A DNA stretch of 64,000 nucleotides from Pseudomonas xionganensis (GCF_009763245.1 NZ_WKJZ01000001.1:1814472-1878471), one strand, 5' to 3'; positions 9,453-17,340 are shown, numbered from the stretch's first letter. The notes: a model not told the origin generated them from the sequence alone. Numbers and translations: made by a program.

Positions 9453-9700
9453 GACACCTGGCGCAGGGTAGGCGGCACCTGCCGCTTGCGACCCACCTTG
9501 ACCGGCTTGTTTTCGCCGTCCCGGCACCCGCGCAGGAACTGCCGAACATCCTCCCGCAACCACGCATGCTGCGTGCCCACCTTGAAGCCCTTGGGAAGCC
9601 AGGGCGCCGCCCGCCGGATGCCGTCGCGCACTGCCGCTTCGGTTTTGCCGAGCATCTTGGCCATCCCGGCCACATAGATCACTTCGCTTTCTTCGCTCAT
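9449..9700 (-). CDS. Excisionase-like small DNA-binding protein
   Basis: An 83-aa protein with a winged-helix pattern, VAGMAKMLGKTEAAVRDGI then AWLREDVRQFLRG, like MerR/Xis-type excisionases that read a short helix-turn-helix and a wing. It is the last gene of the leftward early operon and ends against int, the usual place for xis. Start ATG 9700 has GGAG at six bases; a GTG four codons upstream is possible. Confidence 0.7.
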   Translation of the reverse strand: MSEESEVIYVAGMAKMLGKTEAAVRDGIRRAAPWLPKGFKVGTQHAWLREDVRQFLRGCRDGENKPVKVGRKRQVPPTLRQVS

Positions 9701-9756
9701 ATCGCTCTCCACCAGCTTGCGCCGGCACAGTTTCTTGATTGGGTTTTGATCGGGGG

Positions 9757-9969
9757 TTACTTGTCCGTCAGCGTGTCTTCGCAGGACTCACACCAGTGAT
9801 GCTCGATGCAGCTGTTGATAAAGTCGCCGCTGTGACAGGGGCCTGATTGCTCGGGGATGTGCCAGACCTGGAACGATCCGCACTGTGGGCACTCAAGCTG
9901 AGTGGCGTGCATGTGCAGGTTGTCGATGGGGCCGGTGCCGGTTTTGCCCTCAAGTAGTCGAAGGATCAT
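9757..9969 (-). CDS. Small Cys-rich (zinc-ribbon-like) phage protein
   Basis: A 70-aa protein with CPQCG near residue 28 and CESC near residue 60, plus HHW before it, which suggests one zinc site. The start has AGGAG spaced seven bases. It overlaps the neighbouring gene's 3' end by 20 bases. Function unknown. Confidence 0.7.
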   Translation of the reverse strand: MILRLLEGKTGTGPIDNLHMHATQLECPQCGSFQVWHIPEQSGPCHSGDFINSCIEHHWCESCEDTLTDK

Positions 9970-10135
9970 GTGCGGGCTCCTGAAGTATCTCGCGCAGCAG
10001 TTGCAAGGTTGCCCGCAGCTCGACCAGCTTTAGCGCCTGGTCGCGGAACACCCTGATGTGGGTTGCGTTGTGCCGGCGCAGTTCTTCGTTCTCCAGCTCC
10101 AGGCGGCGCATGCGGGCGCGATCCTTGGCGGTCAT
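9950..10135 (-). CDS. Short coiled-coil phage protein
   Basis: A 61-aa, strongly charged and probably fully helical protein (RRLELENEELRRHNA, then LVELRATLQLLREIL). Its ATG overlaps the stop of the upstream gene as ATGA, so it is translationally coupled. Function unknown. Confidence 0.6.
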   Translation of the reverse strand: MTAKDRARMRRLELENEELRRHNATHIRVFRDQALKLVELRATLQLLREILQEPAHDPSTT

Positions 10136-10419
10136 GGGTTTATCTCTGCCAGGGCGGCGTCCTTCGCCATAGCGTCGCGGACTTCCTGCTCAAACGCATT
10201 CGGCCTGTGCTTCATTGACCTGTAGTGGTCGAACAGATGGCATTTGTCACGAATCCAAACGAACATTGCGGCGTGATCCCTCAACCGCTCGCACTCAGCC
10301 AGGGCGGCGTCGCGCTCGGTCTCAAGGGCGGCGTAGTCGTCGTGGCGCACATACAGCCCGCTAGCCGATGGGTTTGGCTGGCCTGCTGGGATCATGTTAA
10401 ACCGCATAACCTCGCTCAC
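10132..10419 (-). CDS. Hypothetical phage early protein
   Basis: A 95-aa soluble protein with a central helix (ALETERDAALAECERLRDHA), a pattern often seen in small early proteins of Pseudomonas phages. It starts at GTG and overlaps the stop of the upstream gene (GTGA). No family recognised. Confidence 0.65.
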   Translation of the reverse strand: MSEVMRFNMIPAGQPNPSASGLYVRHDDYAALETERDAALAECERLRDHAAMFVWIRDKCHLFDHYRSMKHRPNAFEQEVRDAMAKDAALAEINP

Positions 10420-11012
10420 GGCTTCACCTCCCGCAGGGCGCGCAGCTCAAACACCCCAAAGCCGGCTTCTTCGAGCTGCTGGAGCAGGCTAAGCCCGGTG
10501 TCGATGTAGTCGCCGCCCGGCTTCACGGAGCTGGCCGCCTGGCCCAGCTTCCATGCGTGATCGTTGAGCGGCTGCTCTTTGTAGGTGTAAGCGCGGCACA
10601 CTGCCGGGGTGTCGTATGCGCGGCCGAGTGCTCCCAGCCTGCAGATGGGCACCTCTACTGTGTTTGCTGGCGCGGTGGCGGCCATGATGCGGTTGTGCTG
10701 GTCTAGTGGAACGAACTCAACAGGGTAAACCTCCGTGCCAGGGTGGCGCCGACACGCTCGCTTTGCATCGAACTCCGATTCAAAAAATGCTAGCGACCCG
10801 TCAGCTAGGGATTTCTTGCAGGTGCGCTGCCCCTTTTGAAGCCCTGCATCACCTATAAACCAGTAGCGCCTAACCTCCACCGCTGCTGGCTGGGGGAGGG
10901 TGGTATTTGCTAGATGAGCGTATAGGCTGCGCTCTGCGTTAATTCGTGTTTCTCGGTCTTGACTTAGCAAGTCAGCGAGCAATTTGCGGTCAATCAATAC
11001 CTTTTCGCTCAT
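10416..11012 (-). CDS. Hypothetical phage early protein
   Basis: A 198-aa soluble protein. Residues 1-30 (VLIDRKLLADLLSQDRE) resemble the lead-in helix of other early-operon proteins here; the middle (RYWFIGDAGLQKG, then SLAFFESEFDAKRA) looks like a small alpha/beta domain. No catalytic motif seen. It belongs to the tightly coupled leftward operon. Confidence 0.65.
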   Translation of the reverse strand: MSEKVLIDRKLLADLLSQDRETRINAERSLYAHLANTTLPQPAAVEVRRYWFIGDAGLQKGQRTCKKSLADGSLAFFESEFDAKRACRRHPGTEVYPVEFVPLDQHNRIMAATAPANTVEVPICRLGALGRAYDTPAVCRAYTYKEQPLNDHAWKLGQAASSVKPGGDYIDTGLSLLQQLEEAGFGVFELRALREVKP

Positions 11013-11029
11013 ACATCACCCCGCTTGCA

Positions 11030-11287
11030 TCAATAAAAATTGTCGTCATATTCGTCAAAGCACGACTCACATAGCGGGCGATGGTTGCGCTCTTTTGCAA
11101 GCGCTGAGTCCTTGAGCACCCATCTAGCCTTCCCTGTGAACTTCCCGCAATCACGACAGTTCGTGTGGTGATCAGCGGCCCTGCGCTTGCTTATCCTTTC
11201 AGCCTCTCGCCGCATGGCTTCGTCGTAAGCTGCCATGATTTCCATATAGCGGGCTTCGTCCTCGGGGCTGATTTCGACCTCGCTCAT
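11030..11287 (-). CDS. Small CxxC-type zinc-binding protein
   Basis: An 85-aa protein with an N-terminal helix and a C-terminal zinc-ribbon pattern, NCRDCGKFTG then LCESCFDEY. Its ATG overlaps the upstream stop (ATGA). Function unknown; the ribbon suggests contact with nucleic acid or protein (inference). Confidence 0.68.
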   Translation of the reverse strand: MSEVEISPEDEARYMEIMAAYDEAMRREAERISKRRAADHHTNCRDCGKFTGKARWVLKDSALAKERNHRPLCESCFDEYDDNFY

Positions 11288-11541
11288 TCCTGCTCACCCC
11301 GCTGTTTGTTGCGCTCAAGGCGGCGCTGCTGGATATCGAAGTCATCCTTTGTGCTGGCGCAGTTGTGAAAAGAGCAGCCGTGTTCGTGGCAGGCGGTGCG
11401 ATTGCAGACTGTCCGATAGCCTGACCCGCCACACAGGCTGCAGTCTTCGCCTCTATGCCTTGGGCACTTATATATTTGGCCTGGCGCGCCGTATGACTGG
11501 CGATCAAGCATGCCTGTTCCCGCGTCTGGAACTTCGCTCAC
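11284..11541 (-). CDS. Small Cys-rich protein with possible two zinc sites
   Basis: An 85-aa protein with many Cys/His residues between positions 26 and 62: KCPRHRGEDCSLCGGSGY, then CNRTACHEHGCSFHNC. The C-terminal third is a charged helix. It starts at GTG and overlaps its upstream neighbour by four bases. No family recognised. Confidence 0.65.
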   Translation of the reverse strand: MSEVPDAGTGMLDRQSYGAPGQIYKCPRHRGEDCSLCGGSGYRTVCNRTACHEHGCSFHNCASTKDDFDIQQRRLERNKQRGEQE

Positions 11542-11798
11542 TGGTCGCGCTCCTGCTGCTGGGCTTCCTGTTTAGACTTCTCGACCTCTTTGAGAAGCCC
11601 TGTCCTGCCGTTCTCAACCATGATTCCGAAGTAGTACCGCAGAGACTCAAACCGGTAGATGGTCAGCGTTCGATCCCACCAGTAATTGAAGGCTTTTTTG
11701 ACTGCCCATGCCGCACCGCACAGGAAAAGGCAGGCGATCATTACGCACGCGCAAATAGCGACTACCGCGCCCGTCCACCAGAAAATTTGTTCAATCAT
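11538..11798 (-). CDS. Single-pass membrane protein of the early operon
   Basis: An 86-aa protein with one hydrophobic segment at about residues 8-33 (ending FLCGAAWAV), then a positively charged cytoplasmic-type region and a helical tail rich in E, K and Q. It could be an early inner-membrane effector, for example in exclusion, but nothing shows this directly. It overlaps the upstream gene's 3' end by eight bases. Confidence 0.65.
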   Translation of the reverse strand: MIEQIFWWTGAVVAICACVMIACLFLCGAAWAVKKAFNYWWDRTLTIYRFESLRYYFGIMVENGRTGLLKEVEKSKQEAQQQERDQ

Positions 11799-12489
11799 GG
11801 CTCACCCCTCCCTGCTTGCTTGGCGATGGGGCGGCGGCGAGCATGGCCTGCACATCCTCGATGTACTCTTGTCCGTACATGGCCCAATTGTCGGTGCGGT
11901 CGATGTTGCAAGCGTCCGCCGAGCGATCAGAAAGCACGCGGGCCATCGCAGACACATCCGGCACGCGCTCACTCTGCGCCAGGGCGGCGCGGGCTTGCAT
12001 CAGCATCGGGTACAGGTGACGCCATGCCTGGAATGCGAAAGTTCGCTCATAGTTGCCACCCCCAGCACGACAGAACTGGCCATCGCTCTCCCACCACGCT
12101 AGAAATTCAGCCTCAAAGACCTCATCAGGAACATGCGCCGCCCGCTCGTCCACCCCGCCAGCGCGGATAACCGGCTCGCCCATGAAGGTCGGCCCGTTCT
12201 CATCGTTCAGCGCATTACCCAAGTTCTCGATGATCTGGTCTTGCTCACGAATCTTTGCCTCGGCTTCCAGTGCGCGGCGCTTCCAGATAGCCAGGTCTTC
12301 GCGTGCGCCCTGGTATGCGTCGCCGTATTCGCCACCGCTGCCCGGCTGGGCTTTCAGGGCGGCAAGCTGCTGCTCAAGCGATTGAATGGCGTCAATGGCC
12401 CGCTGTACGAGCAGCGAGCAATTGAATAAGGAATTGCCGCGCAGGGCGATCACCTGCAGTTCAAGCTCTTCAATCAGCGATAAGGTCAC
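11791..12489 (-). CDS. Hypothetical phage early protein with coiled coil
   Basis: A 232-aa protein: helical N-terminus (LIEELELQVIALRGN), a coiled coil around residues 65-100 (REDLAIWKRRALEAEAKIRE) and a C-terminal half with an EFLAWWESDGQFC-type patch common in Pseudomonas phage early proteins of unknown role. GTG 12489 is chosen because GGGAGA lies seven bases upstream and it overlaps the upstream stop; a GTG five codons earlier is also open. Confidence 0.65.
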   Translation of the reverse strand: MTLSLIEELELQVIALRGNSLFNCSLLVQRAIDAIQSLEQQLAALKAQPGSGGEYGDAYQGAREDLAIWKRRALEAEAKIREQDQIIENLGNALNDENGPTFMGEPVIRAGGVDERAAHVPDEVFEAEFLAWWESDGQFCRAGGGNYERTFAFQAWRHLYPMLMQARAALAQSERVPDVSAMARVLSDRSADACNIDRTDNWAMYGQEYIEDVQAMLAAAPSPSKQGGVSHD

Positions 12490-12695
12490 GGCAATCTCTC
12501 CCACACTTCGGTGTTGTCCAGGTGCTGGCGCTGGACGTAGGTGCAGCGGCCATCGAGGCCTTGCAGTTCACAGGTGCCGCCCGCTTCCAGGTTGAGCACA
12601 TAGCGCCGGCCGGTTGGTTTGTGGCGGTAGCGCTGGCGCTGTAGGCATTGCTGCTCGATGCGCCGCTGGGTGGCGCTGGTGCTTAGGCCATTCAC
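12486..12695 (-). CDS. Small hypothetical phage protein
   Basis: A 69-aa protein containing YRHKPTGRRYVLNLEAGG and CELQGLDGRC, a compact beta-rich pattern. The start is GTG 12695, with AGGAG eight bases upstream and a GTGA overlap with the preceding gene; an ATG 24 codons earlier lies inside that gene and was rejected. Confidence 0.62.
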   Translation of the reverse strand: MNGLSTSATQRRIEQQCLQRQRYRHKPTGRRYVLNLEAGGTCELQGLDGRCTYVQRQHLDNTEVWERLP

Positions 12696-13198
12696 GGTTG
12701 GTACTCCTGGTGAGGGATGACGTGGCCGCTGGGCTGCTTGAAGCCCCAGCCTTGGCGCTGGCCCCAAGTGGCGAACAGGGTCCAGGCGCCGCCGGGGGAT
12801 ACCTTAGCGATGCGGTGGAACTCGCCCCGGCCCATGCCAGCGGTGTGGCCGGCGAGCCGCAGAGTGCTGCCGGTGCGCTCGCGCTTCTCCAGGTAGCCGC
12901 CGCGCAGCACGAAGGTGCGGAAGGGCCAGGGGTGGTCGTGCATGTCGCGGCCTACGTCCTCGGCCATGATGTGGTGAAGGCGGATCTGCAGCGGGCCGAG
13001 CCTGAGTAGCCAGTAGCGGCGCATGTACCAGCGGTCACCCTCCAGCAGCACCGTATCTGCGGCGAGCCGGACAATCTCGCGCCCGCCGATGATGGCCAGG
13101 TGGTCATAGGGGGTGCGCATGGCCCGGCTGATGATCCGATCGGCAATAGCTGGCCGAGCCAGCTGCTTCGCAAGGAAGCGCCAGATGAGGCTGAGCAT
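12692..13198 (-). CDS. Cupin-like phage protein
   Basis: A 168-aa protein. The central region has HIMAEDVGRDMHDHPWPF followed by FVLRGGYLEKR and, about 30 residues on, GRGEFHRIAKVS: two His-containing cupin-type motifs that could bind a metal, followed by a WTLFATWG strand. Similar cupin-fold proteins occur in siphovirus early regions with no known function. The first 25 residues are amphipathic. Confidence 0.7.
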   Translation of the reverse strand: MLSLIWRFLAKQLARPAIADRIISRAMRTPYDHLAIIGGREIVRLAADTVLLEGDRWYMRRYWLLRLGPLQIRLHHIMAEDVGRDMHDHPWPFRTFVLRGGYLEKRERTGSTLRLAGHTAGMGRGEFHRIAKVSPGGAWTLFATWGQRQGWGFKQPSGHVIPHQEYQP

Positions 13199-13204
13199 GA
13201 TGGG

Positions 13205-13291
13205 TTACTCCTGGGGGATGGGTTTGCAGCGCAGGCACTGGCACTCGGCAGCAGGCTTGCGGGTGGTGCGGCAGTAGGTATGAGCGGTCAT
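13205..13291 (-). CDS. 28-aa micro-protein with CxCxxC
   Basis: A short frame reading M-T-A-H-T-Y-C and ending with CQCLRCKPIPQE. Its ATG overlaps the stop of the upstream gene (ATGA) and its end lies just before the cupin-like gene, whose ribosome site GGAG spans its stop. The position fits a real coupled gene; length alone leaves doubt. Confidence 0.45.
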   Translation of the reverse strand: MTAHTYCRTTRKPAAECQCLRCKPIPQE

Positions 13292-13614
13292 GGTGTCGGC
13301 GCCAAGTTGTTTAGCAGGCCCGCCAGGGTTGGATGCAGGGCCAAGCAATCGTCTGCCGGATCAAGGATTTTGTTGCGCGGATCGAGCAGCACAGCCATGC
13401 CAAAGGTGGCGCGGCTCATGCTGCCGCCCTTAGCTATCTCGATCAGCTTCAGCAACACGCGCTGGCATTGCTCGGCGTCGTCCACATCCAACCATTCGAA
13501 GTCGTCTCCGGTGGTCATGCACTCCGGTACATAGCCGTCGATGAGTTGATCAAGGCAGCTCGCCACTTGGTTGGCGCACTCCAGATCCTGCTCGCTTGCG
13601 CGTGCCATTTTCAT
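13288..13614 (-). CDS. Hypothetical phage protein
   Basis: A 108-aa acidic soluble protein (CLDQLIDGYVPECM, then DDFEWLDVDDAEQCQ). The start ATG 13614 has GAGG eight bases upstream; 20 upstream codons are open but lack a ribosome site. It is the first gene of the coupled block 12486-13614. No family recognised. Confidence 0.6.
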   Translation of the reverse strand: MKMARASEQDLECANQVASCLDQLIDGYVPECMTTGDDFEWLDVDDAEQCQRVLLKLIEIAKGGSMSRATFGMAVLLDPRNKILDPADDCLALHPTLAGLLNNLAPTP

Positions 13615-13697
13615 AAGGGATACCTCGCCAGTGGCGTGATTCGTTGAAGTGGGGTATTTGTTCAGGCCCGGCATGTGGCCGGATCAAGGAGATATGA

Positions 13698-13895
13698 ATG
13701 ACCAATCAGGCGCAGATCGATGCGTTGGAGCACTTGCTGATTGCAGTGCTTAAGCGGACCAAGATGACACTTCAGACCGATCAAGTTTTCGAAGACGCAC
13801 ATGGGTCGCTAATGGGTAGCGATGGCCCAGGCGGACCAAAGCAGAAATCAGAGGCAGCCGAGTATTTGGAGCACCTGAAAAGCCGCCTATCCTGA
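13698..13895 (+). CDS. Small rightward hypothetical protein inside the leftward region
   Basis: A 65-aa protein with a helical N-terminus (IDALEHLLIAVLKRTK) and a loop GSDGPGGPKQK. A strong site AAGGAGAT precedes ATG 13698. It is one of very few genes on this strand in the early region and is divergent from the 13288-13614 gene, so it needs its own promoter; that makes it a candidate for expression in the lysogen (inference). Confidence 0.65.
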   Translation: MTNQAQIDALEHLLIAVLKRTKMTLQTDQVFEDAHGSLMGSDGPGGPKQKSEAAEYLEHLKSRLS

Positions 13896-13949
13896 TCTAT
13901 TTGCCTGCCGGTCACACGTCTAGCAATGATTGTGGCCGGCGCGGGTGCA

Positions 13950-15674
13950 TCACGCCGCCATCGCCTGCCGTTCAGGTTTTTTGTACGGGCTGTTTGCGGC
14001 TGCGATTGCCGCCATTGGAGGTGGGCTTACACTGTTGCCGCACATGAATACCTGCTCCGACTTCGTGAACTTTCGGCCATCGTGCCCCTTGTCGATGATG
14101 TAGTTCGGCGGAAATCCTTGGGCAGCGTACAGCTCATGTGGCTGCAGCATGCGCAGGTGGATATCGACGATCACATACGGGTCGCCGCCGATCCAGACCG
14201 TGACCAGGGCCAGGCGGTCCTTGGTGGTCACTGTGCTGACCTGCTCGTCCATCCCGATCACGTTCTCGCCGATGCCGTGGTACTTCATCAGGAAGGCAGC
14301 GCAGCGCAGCGCGCCGGCTTCAACCTCTGGCGAGAGAGTGCACTCCACAAGGGCGTGGTGTTCGGCGCCTGCCGTTAGGGTTGGAACCAGTTCATCCATG
14401 CCCCGCCCGGAACTGTTCTTGCGCAGGGTCACCAGGTTGGCCGTCACCAGGCGCTGCTGGCTACAGGTGTTGGTCAGGGTGGAAACCGTATCGTCCAGCC
14501 CGCGGGAGTGCATGGTGTTGAAACCGCCATTGGCCTGCTCCAAGAAGGCAACGGCCGCAGCATGCTTGATGCCGCCAGCAACAACGGTGCCCAGGGGTTT
14601 GCCAATACCGGGAACGCGCGGTGACTGCCCTTCGCGCTCGCCATAACCAACCTGCACCAGGCTTGGCGCGGCCAGCGCAAACGAGCCGCCGCGCGGCCAG
14701 GCCGTGACAGTGTTGAGTGGAAGATCGGTCGACAGCACGGTATCCCGCGACCAGTTGGCGATCGGCACGATAAAGGGCTGCTTCTTCTCCAGCACTTCGC
14801 GCTTGATGCCTTTGGCCACCCGGCGCAGCGTGGCGTCGGCAAGCGGCTTCTTGCGGTCGAAGATGCTCTGGCTCGGCAGACTAAAATCGATGCACTCAGC
14901 TGCCGTGCGGTATGGTTTCTGGCCTTTCGCCGGCCTGGCCGCATGCGTGGGCTCCGGCCAGGCGATGGGCTGTCCGTCGCGGCGCGCTACCAGGAACAAA
15001 CGCTCACGGCTGGTTGGCGCGCCGAAGTCGCAGGCCTTGAGGATGCGATGCTCGACCTCATACCCAAGCGCCTCCAGGCAGGCGAGGAACTTGCGCCAGG
15101 TGGTGCCCTTGCGCTTCGGGTCTGGCACCAGGAACTGCTCGGCACGCGGCACACGCTCGCATGGCTTGGCCACGGTGCCGTCCAGGCGCATGACTCGGCC
15201 AGTCTGTTTGCAGCGCTTAGCGATCAGCGGGCCCCACTGGCGGATCTGCTTCACGTTCTCCAAGCTGATGATGCGGGGCTGGCCGATGCCGGCCCACTTA
15301 ATCACCACCCAGGAGAGGTCTCGGATCTCTTTCTTACGCGGCTGCCCGCCGGCGGCCTGGCTGTGGTGGGTGCAGTCCGGCGAGGCATGGAACCAGCCGA
15401 TTTGACGACCTGCCAGCACCTGAACAGGATCAACCGCCCACACGTCCGTCTGAAGGTGCAGCGCGCCCGGGTGATTGGCCTCATGCATGCTGATGGCTGC
15501 AGGGTTGTGGTTGATGGCGATGTGAACCGGTCGTCCAAGGCCCATCTCAAGCCCGGTACTGGCACCGCCGCCGCCCGCGAAGAGGTCTACGTTGATCTCA
15601 TCATCGATCTCGGCCAGCGGCAGGCCGTACTGGGTGTTGAAGTCGAACGGAGCTGGCTTCTTCATTGAGGTCAT
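13950..15674 (-). CDS. Orphan C5-cytosine DNA methyltransferase
   Basis: A 574-aa enzyme that would methylate cytosine C5 with SAM. Motif I is DLFAGGGGASTGLEMG; motif IV has the nucleophile in SPDCTHHSQAAGG (PDC instead of the usual PPC); motif VI is SLENVKQI; motif VIII is TSRERLFLVARR; motif X ends MCGNSVSPP. The region between VIII and X is long, as expected for the target-recognition domain. No restriction enzyme is adjacent, so it probably protects phage DNA or modifies expression. It overlaps its upstream neighbour by ATGA. Confidence 0.93.
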   Translation of the reverse strand: MTSMKKPAPFDFNTQYGLPLAEIDDEINVDLFAGGGGASTGLEMGLGRPVHIAINHNPAAISMHEANHPGALHLQTDVWAVDPVQVLAGRQIGWFHASPDCTHHSQAAGGQPRKKEIRDLSWVVIKWAGIGQPRIISLENVKQIRQWGPLIAKRCKQTGRVMRLDGTVAKPCERVPRAEQFLVPDPKRKGTTWRKFLACLEALGYEVEHRILKACDFGAPTSRERLFLVARRDGQPIAWPEPTHAARPAKGQKPYRTAAECIDFSLPSQSIFDRKKPLADATLRRVAKGIKREVLEKKQPFIVPIANWSRDTVLSTDLPLNTVTAWPRGGSFALAAPSLVQVGYGEREGQSPRVPGIGKPLGTVVAGGIKHAAAVAFLEQANGGFNTMHSRGLDDTVSTLTNTCSQQRLVTANLVTLRKNSSGRGMDELVPTLTAGAEHHALVECTLSPEVEAGALRCAAFLMKYHGIGENVIGMDEQVSTVTTKDRLALVTVWIGGDPYVIVDIHLRMLQPHELYAAQGFPPNYIIDKGHDGRKFTKSEQVFMCGNSVSPPPMAAIAAANSPYKKPERQAMAA

Positions 15675-15940
15675 GCGGCTGATTCCTTGGGTTCGTTGAA
15701 TATGTCGAGCTGTTCGCCCTGCTTGCGCCGTGCTGCTGCCTCTTCTGCGATCTGCTTGTTCTGCGCGATAGTCGTCGGGTGCTCACCCTGGCCTGCCATG
15801 TACAAGCAGTTGGCCTCAATGCCCTGTTCGCGCTGCGTATCTGGGTGAGCAATGACGATCACCCCGCCGAATGCCTGGGCGATCAGGGCGTGCTCAGCGG
15901 CTATCTTGGCGACTGCTTCGTAAGCTTCTTCGCGAGTCAT
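15671..15940 (-). CDS. Hypothetical phage protein upstream of methyltransferase
   Basis: An 89-aa soluble protein (REEAYEAVAKIAAEHALIAQ, then GGVIVIAHPDTQREQG, and a charged tail). ATG 15940 overlaps the stop of the upstream gene; an upstream in-frame extension lies inside that gene. Its stop overlaps the methyltransferase start, so the two are coupled. Function unknown. Confidence 0.65.
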   Translation of the reverse strand: MTREEAYEAVAKIAAEHALIAQAFGGVIVIAHPDTQREQGIEANCLYMAGQGEHPTTIAQNKQIAEEAAARRKQGEQLDIFNEPKESAA

Positions 15941-16305
15941 ACGTTTAGCCTTTCCGGCTGCCCGGTTACGAGCTGGTGAAGGTCTTCGATAGCAAGCTGC
16001 TGGTCGATGGTGTAGATGGGGTTGCAGGTCGTGCAGTGTCCGGCCACGGATATGGCGGCCTGCTGCATGGGCGCCTCCTCGAAATGGCGCAAGCATCCAG
16101 GGCAAGTGCACGTCTCAGGTCTGTTTAGGAGCGAGTCAGCGCAGCAGCTCTCGGCGTCAGCTTTTTTGTAGTGGACCTCTTCGCACACGCCGCAGAGCCA
16201 GACAGTGGCTACTTCTGGAGCGCAGCAGTCTTCTGCCAGGTGGTGCAGCTCATGCACCGCTTCGCAGGCGCTGCACTCGTACATACGCTTGGGTTCAGTT
16301 GGCAT
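15937..16305 (-). CDS. Multi-zinc-finger-like Cys-rich protein
   Basis: A 122-aa protein with four Cys pairs: ECSACEAVHELHHLAEDCC, WLCGVCEEVHYKK plus ESCC, CTCPGCLRHFE and HCTTCNP. The first two are near-duplicates with C-x2-C then paired CC, which suggests two similar zinc sites built by internal duplication. The start has GGAG at seven bases. Function unknown. Confidence 0.7.
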   Translation of the reverse strand: MPTEPKRMYECSACEAVHELHHLAEDCCAPEVATVWLCGVCEEVHYKKADAESCCADSLLNRPETCTCPGCLRHFEEAPMQQAAISVAGHCTTCNPIYTIDQQLAIEDLHQLVTGQPERLNV

Positions 16306-16401
16306 CAGCTTTCTCCAGGCAATACCAGCCCGTTGCGCTGCTGGCGCTGGGCTTGATTTGGTTCGGAAAAGTTTTGCCGGAAACGGGTAATGATTTTCCG
16401 G

Positions 16402-16620
16402 CTACGGGTCGGTGATGCGGATGCTGCGGCTGATGCCTGGGGTGCGGGCAATCTTGCCGTTGCGGAGTAAGGTGAGTAGGCGCCCCTGGACTGCGTTTTC
16501 GTTGATCTTGAACCTGGCAGCCAGCTCGGCGACCGATGGCGAATAGCCGTTTTCTGCTATGAAGTCGCGGATCGCGGCTAGGGTTTCTGCTTGCTTATTG
16601 TGGCTTGGGCTGGGGTTCAT
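16402..16620 (-). CDS. LexA-type winged-helix DNA-binding domain protein
   Basis: A 72-aa protein matching only the LexA N-terminal domain: helix QAETLAAIRDFIAENGYSPS, helix-turn-helix SVAELAARFKINENAVQGRL, wing ending GISRSIRI (compare LexA ASRGIRL). No protease/dimerisation domain follows. It may regulate early phage genes or compete at LexA-type sites (inference). ATG 16620 has AGGA seven bases upstream. Confidence 0.75.
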   Translation of the reverse strand: MNPSPSHNKQAETLAAIRDFIAENGYSPSVAELAARFKINENAVQGRLLTLLRNGKIARTPGISRSIRITDP

Positions 16621-16642
16621 ACGCCTATCCTGTGCTGCGAGG

Positions 16643-16960
16643 TTATGCCTGCTCGCTGATATCAAGTGCGGCCGCCCGGCGGGCGCCTTGCTGGTAGAGG
16701 TTGCGCGCCACGTTTTCGGTTATCTCGATTTTGTGGCGCGGCACTTTGAGCGCATGGGACGAGCCATCCGGGCCCATTGCATGCAGGTTGATGATCATCA
16801 GCTGTATGGCTTCCGAGATCATATTGATGCCGTGCCACTGCATCAGCTCGGCGAGCATGGCGCGGGTGCCAGGGCGTACCTTGTGGCGCAGTTCTTCCTC
16901 GCCTGCGGCTAATGCCTTGGCAGCCGACTTCTCTGAGCGCTGCTGGGTGTTCTTGGCCAT
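16643..16960 (-). CDS. Putative ribbon-helix-helix-like phage regulator
   Basis: A 105-aa protein. Residues 25-60 (VRPGTRAMLAELMQWHGINM, then SEAIQLMIINLHAMG) give a strand-helix-helix pattern like RHH repressors of phages. The tail KIEITENVARNLYQQGARRA is helical. ATG 16960 overlaps the upstream stop. Target unknown. Confidence 0.6.
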   Translation of the reverse strand: MAKNTQQRSEKSAAKALAAGEEELRHKVRPGTRAMLAELMQWHGINMISEAIQLMIINLHAMGPDGSSHALKVPRHKIEITENVARNLYQQGARRAAALDISEQA

Positions 16961-17328
16961 CACGCCTCCATTTGCATCTTGGGGCCGCGCTCGATCTTGA
17001 GATCCGCGAGCATGAGCATGACGCGCCGCCGGCTGAGCTTGAGTGCGCTGGCCATGCTGATGATGCTCATACCGCTGGCGGCCAGCTCGCGCAGCTGCTG
17101 CTCCCTCTTTTCTGCCAGAGCCTGGCGCACCTGAGCGAGCTGTTGCTGGTTTCTGGCGATGCCCTCCGGAGAGGTTTCGCGCTCCAGCCACCGCGCCTCT
17201 TTTTCAAAGCGCTCGCGGGCCATGGCTTTGGCGGCGCGCCGGGGGTGTTTGGCCGGGTCCAGATCGATGGCGCGACCGCGCAGCTCTTGCTGGTGCTGGT
17301 GGCTGCTGTAGGTGGGTTGGCTTTGCAT
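16960..17328 (-). CDS. Charged coiled-coil protein with C-terminal HTH
   Basis: A 122-aa protein: basic helical N-terminal two-thirds (KAMARERFEKEARWLERE, LAEKREQQLREL) and a C-terminal helix-turn-helix (AASGMSIISMASALKLSRRR). It could bind DNA. It is coupled to the RHH-like gene by a TGATG overlap. Confidence 0.6.
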   Translation of the reverse strand: MQSQPTYSSHQHQQELRGRAIDLDPAKHPRRAAKAMARERFEKEARWLERETSPEGIARNQQQLAQVRQALAEKREQQLRELAASGMSIISMASALKLSRRRVMLMLADLKIERGPKMQMEA

Positions 17329-17340
17329 GGCGGGCTCCGG

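Noticed and set aside
11349..12170. 273-aa plus-strand open frame across the early operon
   Set aside because: Opposes four overlapping small genes with coupled starts; low-complexity and no start signal.
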